This document shows positions 44,045-55,384 of a stretch of 64,000 nucleotides of DNA, one piece after another. The stretch lies in NCBI GenBank assembly GCA_963920635.1, contig OY987308.1:22907096-22971095 (forward strand). The letters run 5' to 3'. The position numbers were made by a program, and so were the translations under genes. The notes under the pieces were generated by a model, which saw only the letters and a program-made list of their open reading frames with translations, did no database searches and had not been told where the DNA came from. The stretch comes from Pseudeuparius sepicola. Taxonomy: Eukaryota; Arthropoda; Insecta; Coleoptera; Anthribidae. Position 1 is the first letter of the stretch; each line of letters starts with the position of its first letter.

Positions 44045-45285
44045 TCTCCCGCTTAGAATACCCAAAAAACAACCACACACATAATATTTCCAATAGAGAA
44101 GCGAAGAATCATCATCAAACTACCTTAGGTTTGTTTTTATATAACAGGTTTTCTGGGAAAATTTTGATCGGAAACAATAATAAGAGTAAGAAAGGTTAAC
44201 AATACGCACAAAACAAACTGGATAATTCGTCCAATGAAATCGTTTTATGAAACCAAAGTAAATAAACTAAGCGAGGTCGTCAAAGTGCACTGAAGCGCCG
44301 ACAATCATGGTACAATGGTTTCCGTTGACACAAATATCAGAGTTGCGCTGAATTATCGAAAAAAAAAAAACGCCAAGCGACAAACAAATCGTGTTTCCTT
44401 ATTTACGTATCTGTCGTTGCATTGAATTCTGCTTGGTATCTAGGTTAAGGCCGTTAAAAATTTATATAACACTATCAACTATCCTAGATGAGTGTTCAAA
44501 ATGGAACGTCGAATTATAGTTCGAAAGCTGCAAGCTGTATTTTCTTAGCATTTGGATTATAATGAATCAATAAATAAACGAAAGGTATTATCTGATTATT
44601 GGGCACACCACGAGTTGTTAGGAGTTTAGGAAGAGAATTTAACAACGACTACAAATAAATTAATTTTATTGCTTCATATTGGCAGGTGTTGAATTCTCAT
44701 AAAAATAGATACGGAATAGTGTGTCTTACTAAATAACGACAAAAAAAACGGCGATAGAAGTAGTTTACGCAACGTTTTGGCGCCCTACTTGGTACATACC
44801 TACCTATGTTCTAATATGTTAGTAAATAATTCCGAAACATATAATCCAAAAATAAATATGAGTATTATAGTAGGTAACGTTGTACCTGATCATAGATAAC
44901 GCTTCTTGCTACCTTCGCGAGTTGTTGATTTTGCGCGCACTTGTAAGTGAAATATTTTGTCGTTTATCTCGGTTATCAACGCCTACTTATTATTCGCGAA
45001 AACGAAAAAAAAAACCTTAATCGGAGTGGATCCAAGGATGGTAGTATCTCCACAACCAGACCAATTTAAACGTCTAAACTGAATCTTTCAAGAACCAGAC
45101 ACCTGGTCTTTTTACGCAAACGGAAACACCTACAGGCTTAACTTAATCGCCAACACATTCTGCATGACACCCAACACAATCTTCTTGCCAATTTTCATAA
45201 ACCAGAACAACCAGAGCTTTCAATTTTTTGACAAGATACTTTAATATTCAATATATTTACAACGGAAAGACCTTCAGTGTTGTTT
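44045..45285. other. Intergenic, nothing recognised
   Basis: AT-rich, with no supported gene or repeat until the tandem block that follows. Confidence 0.45.
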
Positions 45286-45290
45286 TAGAC

Positions 45291-45950
45291 ACCAATATCT
45301 TCAGAACGACTCCAACAACGATCTTCTAGCAACCAAGTGGCAACCAAACAGCAACAACAGTTTCTGTACGACACCAGTAGATCCAGAGTAGATCCATTTT
45401 CGACAAAACCTACAATATCTTCGCAACTAAGAAACCTACATTGTTATTCTAATCACCAATATCTTCAGAACGACTCCAGCAACGATCTTCTAGCAACCAA
45501 GTGGCAACCAAACAACCCGTGTATCGATTTCTGGACTGCTGACTTCTAATAATATTGTAACATTTGACACGCCAACACCTACAGAGCTTATTTAACCGCC
45601 AACAGTTTCTGTACGACACCAGTAGATCCAGACCTTTCCATTTTCGACAAAACCTACAATATCTTCGCAACGAAGAAACCTACATTGTTATTCTAATCAC
45701 CAATATCTTCAGAACGACTCCAAGAACGATTTTCTAGCAACCAAGTGGCAACCAAACAACCCGTGTATCGATTTCTGGACTGCTGTTCTAATAATATTGT
45801 AACATTTGGCACGCCAACACCTACAGAGCTTATTTAACCGCCAACAGTTTCTGTACGACACCAGTAGACCCAGAGCCTTCCATTTTCGACAAAACCTACA
45901 ATATCTTCGCAACGAAGAAACCTACATTGTTATTCTAACTACCAATATCT
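45291..45950 (+). repeat. ~243-base tandem repeat, two full units plus a short one
   Basis: ACCAATATCTTCAGAACGAC recurs at 45291, 45455 and 45699, with a diverged edge at 45941. Spacings are 164, 244 and 242, so the first unit carries an internal deletion of about 80 bases. Units include CTAGCAACCAAGTGGCAACC and TTCGACAAAACCTACAATAT. Confidence 0.85.
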
Positions 45951-45954
45951 TTGG

Positions 45955-47395
45955 AGTTGCGACGAAGACTATCTTATAGCCACCAAGTGGCAACCAAACG
46001 ACCTGCAAACATTATCTATCGACTTCCAAACCTTGCCAGTCTCTCTGAAAGAGCCTGGCGCGCCGCTGCGCGCTCTATTTACGGAAAAAGAAACAGCACA
46101 CGCGAGACTGGCCACCGTAACGATGAACTTGACTCTCGATTCCGATTTTCTAGGCGCATAGGGAGATAGCGAACGAGGCACGGCTAGAGCGACGCGGCTT
46201 TCCCGGTTCTAAGTATAGAAAACGTCGATAAGTGGCCGAGATTCCGAACTACACGGGAAACGGCGTCGGGCATTAGTTTCTGAAGCTCTTCCTAGATGTT
46301 GGTAACAAAAATAACTTTCTAGAAACACAAAAATGTTACTTTTCTTGTAATAGATTCTCATGTCAAATCCGTAAAAGTAACTTTTTAAGTTAAATACGTC
46401 CATCCTTAAAAAATGATGACTTCATACTTGAAAAATAAATACAACAATCTACGGACTTTGACATCAAACTATAACACCTGATAAATAATAAATAACCATG
46501 ACGTAATCAAACCCCGCACTTAAAAACATCTACCAAATCAAAAGTGTACATTTTATAACCACCCTCTCTGACCATCTATTATCAAATGCCACCTGTTCCG
46601 TCGAAAAGGACATCCGAGTAGCCCATGCGTATCCACCCCCTCCCCACCCGAAAAACAAAAGACAATCTAGTAGCCACCGCCTACCTAGAACATCGCGGCG
46701 GCTAGGAAGATACCTAACCTTACCCAATGTTGGACTGCCTAAGCTAGCCGACTCGATCGGAGCGACGTTGCCGATCGCTCGACGTACTTTTACGCATATC
46801 TCGGAACGAAATGTATTAATGCGTTTGTTGGTGACGAGGTCGCAAAATTGGGGATGAGAATTAGTCACGACTTGGAGATGTTTCTAGGAGGCTTCTGGAA
46901 ATAAACAACTTTGGAAAAGTTTGATACCTCGAAACCAGTTTCATCGAGGATCTGCCCAAGATTAGGACCACTGGTTGGGATACCAGGAGATGCAAACTCC
47001 TTCTGATTTCCGAAAACTTCCGTATGGTTGCTCTGAGGAGGGCTAAAGCATCTTGAAACACTTTGGTGGAGGACCAAAGAGCACCTGCATGCCGCAACCT
47101 TTTCCAGTGGTGCTCTGGATAATTTCTACGACCTGGTTATACGACTAGGCATTCTCGTCTTGTGGAAAACTTTGAATGAGCATCCTATCGTTCAAACTCT
47201 TACTGGTGTTTTACAACTTGCGTAATTGGGTATTTTGCAAGTTCAGAAGCTTCTCCAAAGGTTCTAACCTGCGCGAAAAAGTGTCTACCACCTACCAACC
47301 TTCTGGAAAGCTTTGGAATGGCAATGCGAACTGTTGCCGGTGTTTTCTAACTTGGCGGTGAGGTTCATAGAGGGCGTTGCAAGATTAGAACCACC
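45955..47395. other. Mixed-composition upstream region
   Basis: GC-richer patches (about 46050-46260 and 46610-46800) in AT-rich DNA. No exon with convincing splice sites or protein similarity was found. It may hold 5' regulatory DNA of the gene starting near 47.7 kb. Confidence 0.3.
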
Positions 47396-47499
47396 TCCAA
47401 AGGTTCTCCAACCTCCCTGGATGTTCGACGGGGGACCCCCGTATGGAATCGTAGACGTGGCAACCGCCCCGAACGCCTCACGCATCGCAACTTTTCACT

Positions 47500-47692
47500 T
47501 TCGGTGGCCTGGGCTTCGGCGTCGGCGCCCGCCCCGCGCTTCGCTGTCCGTAAATTTGAGTCAGTAGGCTACGCCAGTCGTTGGGAAACGGCCTGCGCGC
47601 ACGGTCGAGACGTGGAGAGAGAGAGAGACAGGGAGAGCGGTCTTTTATATTCAGCGACTCGCGTCTGGTGCACACCCCGCGTCCGCGATACC
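47500..47692 (+). promoter_or_regulatory. GC-rich, GAGA-containing promoter region
   Basis: CpG-rich sequence leading to the ATG at 47701. It includes a GAGAGAGAGAGA tract within 47614-47638 that would suit GAGA-factor-type proteins, and a TATATTCAG initiator-like word near 47646. The transcription start is not defined by sequence alone. Confidence 0.45.
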
Positions 47693-47704
47693 ATGCCAGA
47701 ATGA
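47693..47704 (+). promoter_or_regulatory. Minimal upstream ORF overlapping the start codon
   Basis: ATGCCAGAATGA encodes Met-Pro-Glu-stop, and its TGA overlaps the main ATG as ATGA (47701-47704). Such an arrangement could limit translation to re-initiating ribosomes. Relevant only if transcription starts upstream. Confidence 0.4.
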
Positions 47705-47971
47705 CCACCATGATACTGACGACGAGGATGTCGGCGATCCCGGAATTGCCGCTGATCAAGAGCCTGGTGGCCCAGCAGCAGAGGGCCATCAAGAGGGAGC
47801 CGGACTACTACGAAGAGGAGGCGGACGACGAGTCTCCTCTGGACTTACGAGTGAACTGTGGGAGGGTGACCCCTTCGAGGGACTCTGGAACCGAGAGTGA
47901 CGACACCGATGACAAGCATATGCAGGAGGAGGGCGACTGTAAGCCGTACAAGAAGAATTTGATTAAGAGAT
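47701..47971 (+). CDS. First coding exon of a putative transcription regulator
   Basis: Encodes 90 residues plus the first base of a codon, then a strong donor GTAAGTAA at 47972. The start is the first in-frame ATG (MTTMILTTRM). Visible motifs: IKRE (residues 30-33), a psi-K-x-E sumoylation site; an acidic EEEADDE stretch; PLDLR (46-50), which resembles CtBP co-repressor docking motifs; a Ser/Asp/Thr-rich segment, SRDSGTESDDTDD; and a basic end, KPYKKNLIKR. No DNA-binding domain lies in this exon. Acidic, disordered, co-repressor-docking N-termini are typical of zinc-finger and bZIP regulators. CpG-rich upstream DNA and balanced codon use contrast with the AT-rich surroundings and support a real host gene. 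I do not recognise the family. Confidence 0.65.
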
Positions 47972-50900
47972 GTAAGTAACGATATCGCTGGTGGGGTCGG
48001 GTGTTGGGGTATCGTGCCAAACATTTTGAAATGTTTATTTTGGAAGCTAGAGCGGTGAAATTTTACAAATATAATTAGCATGTTTGCATGGAAAATCAAA
48101 ACAGCTGATTCAACTGTTTAAAATCGTAGTTTTTTGACAATAATGACAGTTTTGTTACTGGTTATAAATTCAGCGCCATGGTATCAAATGTTTTTGAACA
48201 AAATATTCTGCATGATCTGAATTGTACGTATATTTATCAGGAATACAAAATAGTAAGATCTTGACACTGTCCACCAAGGAACACCCAGAAACCATTTTCT
48301 CATACCTAGTTGTAAATACTGAAAACTTTAAATAGGTACTTACTCAAACAATTTCCTGACTAACCACAAACACAGAAAAAAAGGGAAAGGAAACAGGAAG
48401 AGACGATGCGTCCGCCACACAGCAATCGTTATCACATCAGGATGGCCATGAAATGGGTCAAAAACATCTGAGCGTCGGTATCGATCCCGTCGCCATAGCC
48501 TACCCCGATGTAACGCGGGTTTCCACGACGAGTTTCCCTGCCGGATAAATTTCCCGGGCGACCTTGGAACGGGAAAAGCCGGAAGAGGGAGTCTTCCAGT
48601 TTGTTTGGGATTGATCTCTGGCGAAGTATGGCTTCGAGAAAACACTTCAATGTTAGAACTTGAAATGCGTGGTGAAAATAGTTGAAAATATTTGAAGTAA
48701 AATTCTTGCAGGACAAAGATATGAAGCCAGTTATCGCGGAAATAACAATTTCTTGTACCTTTGAATAAAGAATACCAAGTAGTAACCAAGTTTTGACACA
48801 ATATTTTGATATCTGACACGATAAGTGTCAGTATGTGGTATTTAGATACTTTTTCGAGTTATTATGCTTAGCTGTGCGGCTTGTGGCACTTCCCTGACCG
48901 CCAAAACTAAAATGTTTGAGGATAATAATCCAGCGTTAAGTAATTTCGAAATTAACTTTTGAGGTCATGCACCAAAGTGGCATAGGCGTTTATGTAAGTA
49001 TCTACCTCTCATAATTGGAAATTTAAAATAAGAACTGCTGTTAGTTTGTCAAAACAACTCAAAGGTGCGCGTCACTGTATAAGCCCAAAAGGCATCCCCG
49101 CATATGCAGAGACTGTCCCGGTCGAGCGTTAAGCCCAAATTTGCTCCTTCCTGGGGTTCTACAAAGGCTTGTACTCAACAATGAATTATTTTACAAACGC
49201 TCGTTGTAAAGACCTCGCAGAAATCTTGCTCTACGGTTAAATAACCAACTAACAAGCGATTGACCCAAAAACTTCGATTACACGGTACTTTTTGTGCCGA
49301 TAAAAAAAATTAATTGTGTATAAAATTAATTCGAAAACACTGTATTGCCGGAGTCTTCGAGCAGATAGCATGTGGAAAGTTCTCGTACGTTATATATGCA
49401 CTTACACTTATGTACAGTTTATCTAGGTGAAGGCTGTGCCGCGACAAAACAGGAAAAAATATCGCTATCTATTTATTATGCTGATTTGTTTACTACATTA
49501 CAAAATAGAGATGGAATAAATCAGGCAAAGTAGGTCTAGACGGAAAAAAAGCTATGACGGCCAGAATTAGGCAGGTAGGCAAAGGGTTTGACCCACAAAA
49601 AAATCCTGTGTATAACCCTTTACAGGGGAATAAGAAAGGAATTTCTTATTATAATTGGTTTCGGACTGGCAGAGAAATTCTATACTATCTTGAGGGCTGG
49701 GAATTAATGAGAGGGCAAACAAAAATATCAATGGCAGCAGGTTTCTTGCCTGCTTCTTATCCTCACCATATTAAATATTCGGCCAGTTCGTTATACTTCC
49801 CCGAAAAGTATCATTTTTAATTAGGCCAAATCTTTGGCCTCTTCTCCCGTAAACATCCACCCGATTAACTGTATTTCCTTTGATTTAATCCCTTGTATTT
49901 TCCTCGCGTGCCTCTTTGACGAGATTTATAAAGGCATTTCTGAAAAAAGCAAATTAAATAATGTTCCCTAATTGGCGCATTTTATTGGGGGCCAAGCCTA
50001 GACTAGGTGTGCGCGAAAAAACCCATAGCTACCAAACCTAAATACGCTTTCGACAGCTTTATATGTTTATGTTAATAGCCGAAACATGAGAACGTTGCGA
50101 ATTCTACGAGTTACATAAGTCACATTCGGGCATCGGGAAAATGGCAACAACACCGCGTTTCATTGGTGAGCGTTATTGAAGAATGTAAACAATAAACATG
50201 ACAATTTTCGGTTTCAACCGAGTACCAGGCACAAATCAAGGAAGATTCTTCTAGATTCTAGAAATTTTTTTTAGGTACCGTTGCAATTATCGAGCAAATG
50301 TTCGAATGCATCACAATGTGCACTCATGTGAAATTGCGCATAGATTTCTCAGCCACTTTCATAGTTTCTCTGCTCGCGTACTTAGTGAAATTAAAAAATT
50401 TCCTCGCACACGCGTACCTATGCGGAGAAAAAAAACCCGCTGACCTATATTCCTTTTGTATACCGTTACTCCTCTCCCTAATATGTAACTAGACAGGTAG
50501 CCAACAGATCTTATACCTGCCTCATTTCTTCACCCACGCTAGGGTGCGCGCTCGGCGTTTCTTCACAAAGGGGGCTGGTTAATAGTTTTTTTTTGCGCCC
50601 TCTTTTTTTGCGAACGGGTGCCAGAAGGGATGAACTGTAAATTTGGCACAGATCGTGGAAACTACCTGAGCGTAAGGGTGTCAAATAACAGTACATCTTT
50701 GGGTGGAGCGTTAGGCAAACATCTGTCAATATAAGGGATGGTTAAGCGTAGGGAGAACTCTTTGATTACATGGGGTGTTTTCTTTAAAAACTGATGGAGA
50801 ACATATCCGGGAAATATTAGCCTATTGGTACGTTACGACTGCAGAGCTTAGTTTGTTAAGAATAATGTACAGGAAGACGTTCTGAGACAATGCACCGGGT

Positions 50901-50985
50901 TTCCCACGTCGAAGGAAGGGTTCTGAGGTCAACTAGGTAGGGCAGGCGATTAATTTGAAGAAACGGGCGTTGAAAATAGTCTTGT
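47972..50985. other. Presumed intron start, nothing else recognised
   Basis: Downstream of the donor at 47972. AT-rich with short GC patches. The frames at 48340-48819 (minus) and 49554-49820 (plus) have no recognisable domain or splice context. Confidence 0.4.
50241..50263. promoter_or_regulatory. Isolated HSE-like site
   Basis: GAAGATTCTTCTAGATTCTA continuing into GAA gives 5-base-phased units GAA, TTC, CTA, TTC, GAA, four of them exact. No TATA box or transcript start is evident nearby. Confidence 0.3.
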
Positions 50986-50993
50986 GTTTCAAC

Positions 50994-52378
50994 CAGGGAC
51001 TCTTAAAAATAAGAGGACCCAGCATGCCACAGTCTATCACATAAGAAAAGTGAAGCCTTTAGGGGAAGTTTGTTTTCTGTCGACTCCAAGGAGACCACGA
51101 GGGGGCTGGTACAAGGTTATGTTATATGTCAGTGTCAAACTGCCATCGGGTTTTATGTGATTTTGTACACATGCCTTATGTGAATGTGCCATAGATTCTA
51201 AAGGAGGCAAAATATTTCCCATAATAAAATTCACAATGTTTAAGTTTTCTAACTTCCAAATACTCAGATGTGTCAAATGAAGGTAATGCTATAGTAGTCC
51301 CAATAATTGCAACCAGATTTTTCCTGTATCACCTACAATTCCCATTACGTGGGCATTACGTATAAGTAGGTACCTAGTTCAAAACAAAAATCGTATTTGG
51401 TAAATTTTAAATTATTAAACAAGTAGCTTCAGTCAGGTATTTTTTTAAAGAGTTTTTATCTACGACTACAAGTTTATTTTAATTTTTTGTTTTCTTCCTG
51501 GTAGTTATATCTCTTTGTTTAAAAAATACTAAAAATTATATCCTCCACAACAATAATTATGTTTAAATTTGTTTTGACTTTTTAAAAAATATATGTGATC
51601 ATTGTGAAATTGACGAAGATGTTTATATAAAAAACCGTATTTCGAACATAACGTTCATATAGTCGTTATGCTTCAAAAATACTAACAATTTTAACATGTA
51701 CCTGAAGATGGCTTAAAAGCCGAAACGTACGTTGTAAAATATTTAAGAAAAGAGGATAGCTTTTGGCTCGTTGTTTTAAATACAAGTTGGTAGAATTCCC
51801 AGGAATTTTATTTGAGTTTATTTTAAGTTTGTGAGGTACCTTGGGAGAGAAATAAAAGTACAAAAATTGTATAAGTAATGAACACCGAGAAAAACTGCAC
51901 GATTAGAACTACTAGACCTAAATCTTATTAGTCCATCCCGAAATCTGTGAAAGTTCTTTGGTTAGATACATTCAACAACGGAAGAAAGTTCAAGTATACA
52001 TATTACAAATGGATTGAGGAACCTGGTACTTAACAAGGTGCAAGAGCAACAAATTCTTAAATAAGCAAAATCGGCACTAATACTAATTACTTAAATTCGT
52101 GGAAATAATTGCTGGAAATCAATTTCAACTATAAAATAAATTTGTTTCATTTGACAGTTGCCATGTTCTGCACTTGTAGACACAAAATTGTCAAGTCTAA
52201 TTTTTAGAAATCATGGAAACCATTATTAATTTTTACTAACAATCAAAGTACCTGTTATATTCATAGATTCTCCAATAAAGTGGCATACTTGGCATCACTG
52301 ATACCATTAGAATGAGGAAAGAATAGGCCTCACTTTGGAAAGTACAATGCTGGGTCCCCTTACTTTAGAGAGCCCCTG
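50994..52378 (+). mobile_element. hAT-like element, copy 2
   Basis: Ends CAGGGACTCTTAAAAATAAG and, right in reverse complement, CAGGGGCTCTCTAAAGTAAG. Flanked by an exact 8-base duplication GTTTCAAC (50986-50993 and 52379-52386). Collinear with copy 1 at 22.2 kb but lacking the nested element, so it shows the empty site. It carries its own insertion at 51483-51816. Confidence 0.85.
51483..51816 (+). mobile_element. Insertion with a Penelope/hammerhead-like motif
   Basis: Lies between two copies of TTTATTTTAA (51473-51482 and 51817-51826); sister copies have a single copy, so this is an insertion with a ~10-base target duplication. It contains CTGAAGA, a 4-base stem GGCT/AGCC with loop TAAA, then GAAAC, close to the hammerhead core CUGANGA...GAAA but with one extra T. 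Closely similar words occur in Penelope-like retroelements. Short, 5'-truncated or non-coding copy; family assignment tentative. Confidence 0.4.
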
Positions 52379-52389
52379 GTTTCAACAAA

Positions 52390-52960
52390 TTATTATTGAA
52401 ATGATCTCAGGCCGTAACCATCCTTCTAACATGAGAATCCTACTGTATACCCCAGGCAGAAGGGTTTGTACCCTCCGTGCCCATTTTACGGTGGCACTTC
52501 AGCCGCTACGTCTCACAAAATACAAAGGGCCGTTTGTTGTTGGACCTACAACACAGTAGCCCTGTCGTAAACTGGCCCGGTTATTTTAAATATTAATTTC
52601 CTAGATAAGGGGGTCCCGCGTCGTTTACGGCCGAGAAAAGGGACTCTATGGGGGCGTTTTACGTGCGTATATACAGGGCGAGGAAGGCGTTAGATGTGGG
52701 GAATTGTAGAATTGGGATTTAGTTCTTACGCGGACACACGTAATGGGAATCGGGGTCAATCGCTCTTCGCGTTCATTTTCGTCGGCGGCTGCGACCTCGC
52801 GAAACAATCGAATATCCCGCCTGCCGAAGCAAGTGAAAGCGCACGCCCGAGAAGGCGAACCGAGATTTCGGTGGTTTCCTAGGCGCCTAGCAGAAGAACG
52901 AGTCGATTTTCCCATAACGCAAGTGTTTATTTGCCCGATAAATTTCTGGAGAAACCAATT
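52390..52960. other. Intronic/intergenic, nothing recognised
   Basis: Moderately GC-rich. Overlapping frames on both strands, none with a recognised product. Confidence 0.4.
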
Positions 52961-53003
52961 AAATATGCAGGGTGTCCCAGTTGTAAATGTCATTAATAAA
53001 ACT

Positions 53004-53270
53004 CAGAAGATTTTTAGTACCTGTAATAATTATAAATAATAAATGATGTTTAGTGGTAGAAGACGCCGAAGTCTTCTACATCTCACCACTACTAACTATA
53101 TATCAATTGGAATAAATAACACCTAGCCGATGGAACCCGTATCTCCGGTAGCTTAGTTGGTTGAGTGCCTACGGCCACAGTAGGAGTCCCGGGTTCAAGT
53201 CCCGGCTGGAGTGCATTTTTTTCAATTGGTATCCTTTACCTGATATGCCACTAAACATCATTTATTATTT
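53004..53270 (+). mobile_element. tRNA-bearing insert with 25-base inverted repeats
   Basis: ATTAATAAAACT is present on both sides (52992-53003 and 53271-53282), consistent with a 12-base target duplication. Inside, a perfect 25-base inverted repeat (53032-53056 and 53248-53272, ending TTTAGTGG / CCACTAAA) brackets a second hairpin (GTAGAAGAC / GTCTTCTAC, about 53056-53080) and the tRNA-like gene. The right inverted repeat overlaps the duplication by two bases, so the exact boundary is uncertain. It could be a tRNA-type SINE or a MITE that captured a tRNA. Confidence 0.5.
53142..53213 (+). tRNA. tRNA-like Pol III gene, CCA anticodon position
   Basis: Cloverleaf by eye: acceptor TCTCCGG / CTGGAGT (six of seven pairs), A box TAGCTTAGTTGG (53149-53160), anticodon stem CCTAC / GTAGG with loop GGCCACA, variable AGTC, T stem CCGGG / CCCGG with loop TTCAAGT (B box GGTTCAAGTCC). 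Seven T's follow at 53216-53222 as a terminator. The anticodon position reads CCA (Trp), but the loop has G at position 33 instead of U and C at 37, so it is unlikely to decode normally. Complete Pol III signals suggest it can be transcribed. Confidence 0.6.
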
Positions 53271-53359
53271 ATTAATAAAACTGATGGTAGATCTCATTTT
53301 AAGCAAAAAATGTTCATATGAACAATGAGTTTTACAACTGATACCCCCCACCCTGTTAT

Positions 53360-54580
53360 GTACAAAAGATATCACCCGTATAAATTGTTATTTAAATTAG
53401 CAGAAATTTATTGGGAGACCGCACCCAAAACTTTTGTTAAAAGTTACAACATATGCCCCGCTTTGCAAAATTTAAGGCAGGCGTTGTATTGTTCGATAAT
53501 TTTGGCGAGTGAAAGTGTTTTTTGATATTTTTTGGGGTCAACGAATTGCCTGCTAACTGCAATAAAATTATTTAATTTCCATGCCTCCTATATAGGAATT
53601 TCGTCGCAAATAGGTATGGTTCTCTTATCTCATATGCTACATAAAAGTGTAACTTAGACTAAATATTATTATACACAGTGTTACACAATCAGAACTAATT
53701 ACTACTGTCTTATCAAACCTAAAATTATATCACCCGACGAATTTAGGAAATCTCGCTGTATTTTTCTACTATTGGAAAGCTATCGGTAATTTTTTCCGTA
53801 CTTCTGTGGTTTTCTATGGCGTGCTAACAGTTAGCTGTTTGTACGTGTGTGCAGTTTCGTGTGTACATACAGACCTATGTAATTACGATTTGAACGAAAG
53901 CGTAAAAATAACACCCGTTGAATTATGATACGGTTTCTGACCCAGTTGTGCTCGTGAATGAGACCCTGCAACAGATTGTGACCAATTAACAAACCGTACC
54001 GATTTTAAAGCAGATATCTTCAAAACTGTCGCCCGCACCTTGCGTCAAAACACGAGGCGTTTTTTTAGGAGCAAGTGGCCAAATTGATCGTCCTCGCTAC
54101 TATAACCGTTCCCAAAGCTGTGCGGCATCACTATTCCAAAATATCCGCCGATTTCAAAAATATTTTGAAAGCTATTTTTATCCCGACGTTTTATAACGCC
54201 CAAATAATGAGCTGTTTACAATTTTTCGCCATATGATTGTGTTTCACGAGCGCCCACTCGCCTTTCGGTGGTTTCCTCAAAGTTTGTGCCGTGAAAAAAC
54301 TTGCGTCGACTCAGGAACAAGGAAGGAGTTCGGTTTGGACAATTTTTGGAAATCCTGGAAAACCCATCTTTGAGTGAACAACACTGCGCCGTGATTTTCC
54401 AAAGTGTCGCAACGTATATTACATCAACCGGCTATAATATAATATAACTTGTCTGGCTGTGACGAAATCGGGCCCAGAAAAACGAGGTATCTGGGACATC
54501 AGCACCGTTTTTCGGCATCAATAAGGAGCCACTCAAAAAACGTTGTGCAAGACGAACATAATAAGTTGCTCAAGGGCATC
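53360..54580. other. Intronic/intergenic, nothing recognised
   Basis: AT-rich, becoming GC-richer rightward. No supported gene, RNA or repeat edges. Confidence 0.45.
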
Positions 54581-54589
54581 GGACAAAAT

Positions 54590-54720
54590 CGAGTCGTCGT
54601 GTGTGGAGGGCCGAAAAATCGCGTGACGTCACGCGCCGATCGATGCGTCTGCCGCGCTGTGACGTCACGGCGGGGGCGGGGCGTTGCGTGGAGAGTGAGA
54701 GTACTGTCTAGACGGGTGGA
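54590..54720. promoter_or_regulatory. CpG-rich patch with two perfect CRE palindromes
   Basis: GTGACGTCAC occurs at 54623-54632 and 54659-54668, 36 bases apart, in CpG-rich sequence with GGGGCGGGGCG, an Sp1/KLF-like box. This is a plausible CREB/ATF-type promoter or enhancer inside the presumed intron. It abuts the composite transposon that follows. Confidence 0.45.
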
Positions 54721-54744
54721 ATCACAAAAAAAATGAAAATGAAT

Positions 54745-55380
54745 TTTTAAAAAAAAAACAAGCTTTAAAAGGAATCAAATAAGTTTAGGTTTTCGTTAAG
54801 ATAATTCAATTCTAAATTGCGACAGGTTTTTGCAAATTTGTCGCGCGAAATGTTGATGAAAGTAGGTACCAATTAATTTTATAGGACAGTGATTGGTAGA
54901 TAAGCAAGTACCTATTTGCCAAGGTATGCATTTTTTCTTTACAATTCGCGCGACAAGCTTTTCAATTTGCAAAAACTTGTCGCAATTTGGAATTCAATTG
55001 TCTTAACGAAAACCTAAACTTATTTTATTCGTTTTCGTACATGGCTTAAATAAAAGCTTGTTTTTAAAAAGGTTTTTTTATTTTCAATTTTATTTTGTGC
55101 TTTTTAGTACCTATTTAATTTCCATGTCAGGAGGGTGGTAAAGAAATTTAGTCCGCCATCTTGGGGCGGCCGCCATATTGGATTTCGTATGAAGTCATTC
55201 AACTTATTGTTTTCTACCCGTCGAACCCTTTCATTTGATACCCATGTTGGGTATCAAATAGGTAATCCGCCATCTTGGAGTGGCGGCCATATTGAATTTA
55301 GTGTGATGTCACTAACTTTATCGTTTTCTACTCTTTAAGCCCTTTCATTTGATACCCATGTTAAGGGGGTTGACAAAATA
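54745..55380. mobile_element. Composite hairpin/minisatellite element, copy 2
   Basis: Same order as 26528-27560: inverted arms (about 54770-54850 against 54940-55030, with TTAGGTTTTCGTTAAGA), an AAATAAAAGCTTG word, then two 114-base tandem units starting CCGCCATCTTGG at 55153 and 55267. Arms are imperfect here and the right terminus is not found, so it is an older or truncated copy. Confidence 0.6.
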
Positions 55381-55384
55381 CTTT

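Larger units (their letters stand above)
52968..53355. mobile_element. CAGGGTG-ended MITE carrying the tRNA-like insert
   Basis: Left end CAGGGTGTCCCAGTTGTAAA and right end, in reverse complement, CAGGGTGGGGGGTATCAGTT followed by GTAAA. The interior is split by a 267-base insert (53004-53270). Confidence 0.5.

Noticed and set aside
47581..47700. N-terminal extension of the regulator exon upstream of 47701
   Set aside because: The extended frame begins at TTG, not ATG; the first in-frame ATG is at 47701.
48340..48819. 159-codon frame on the minus strand
   Set aside because: No recognisable motif, low-complexity Phe/Arg-rich product, and an overlapping frame on the same strand; likely chance.
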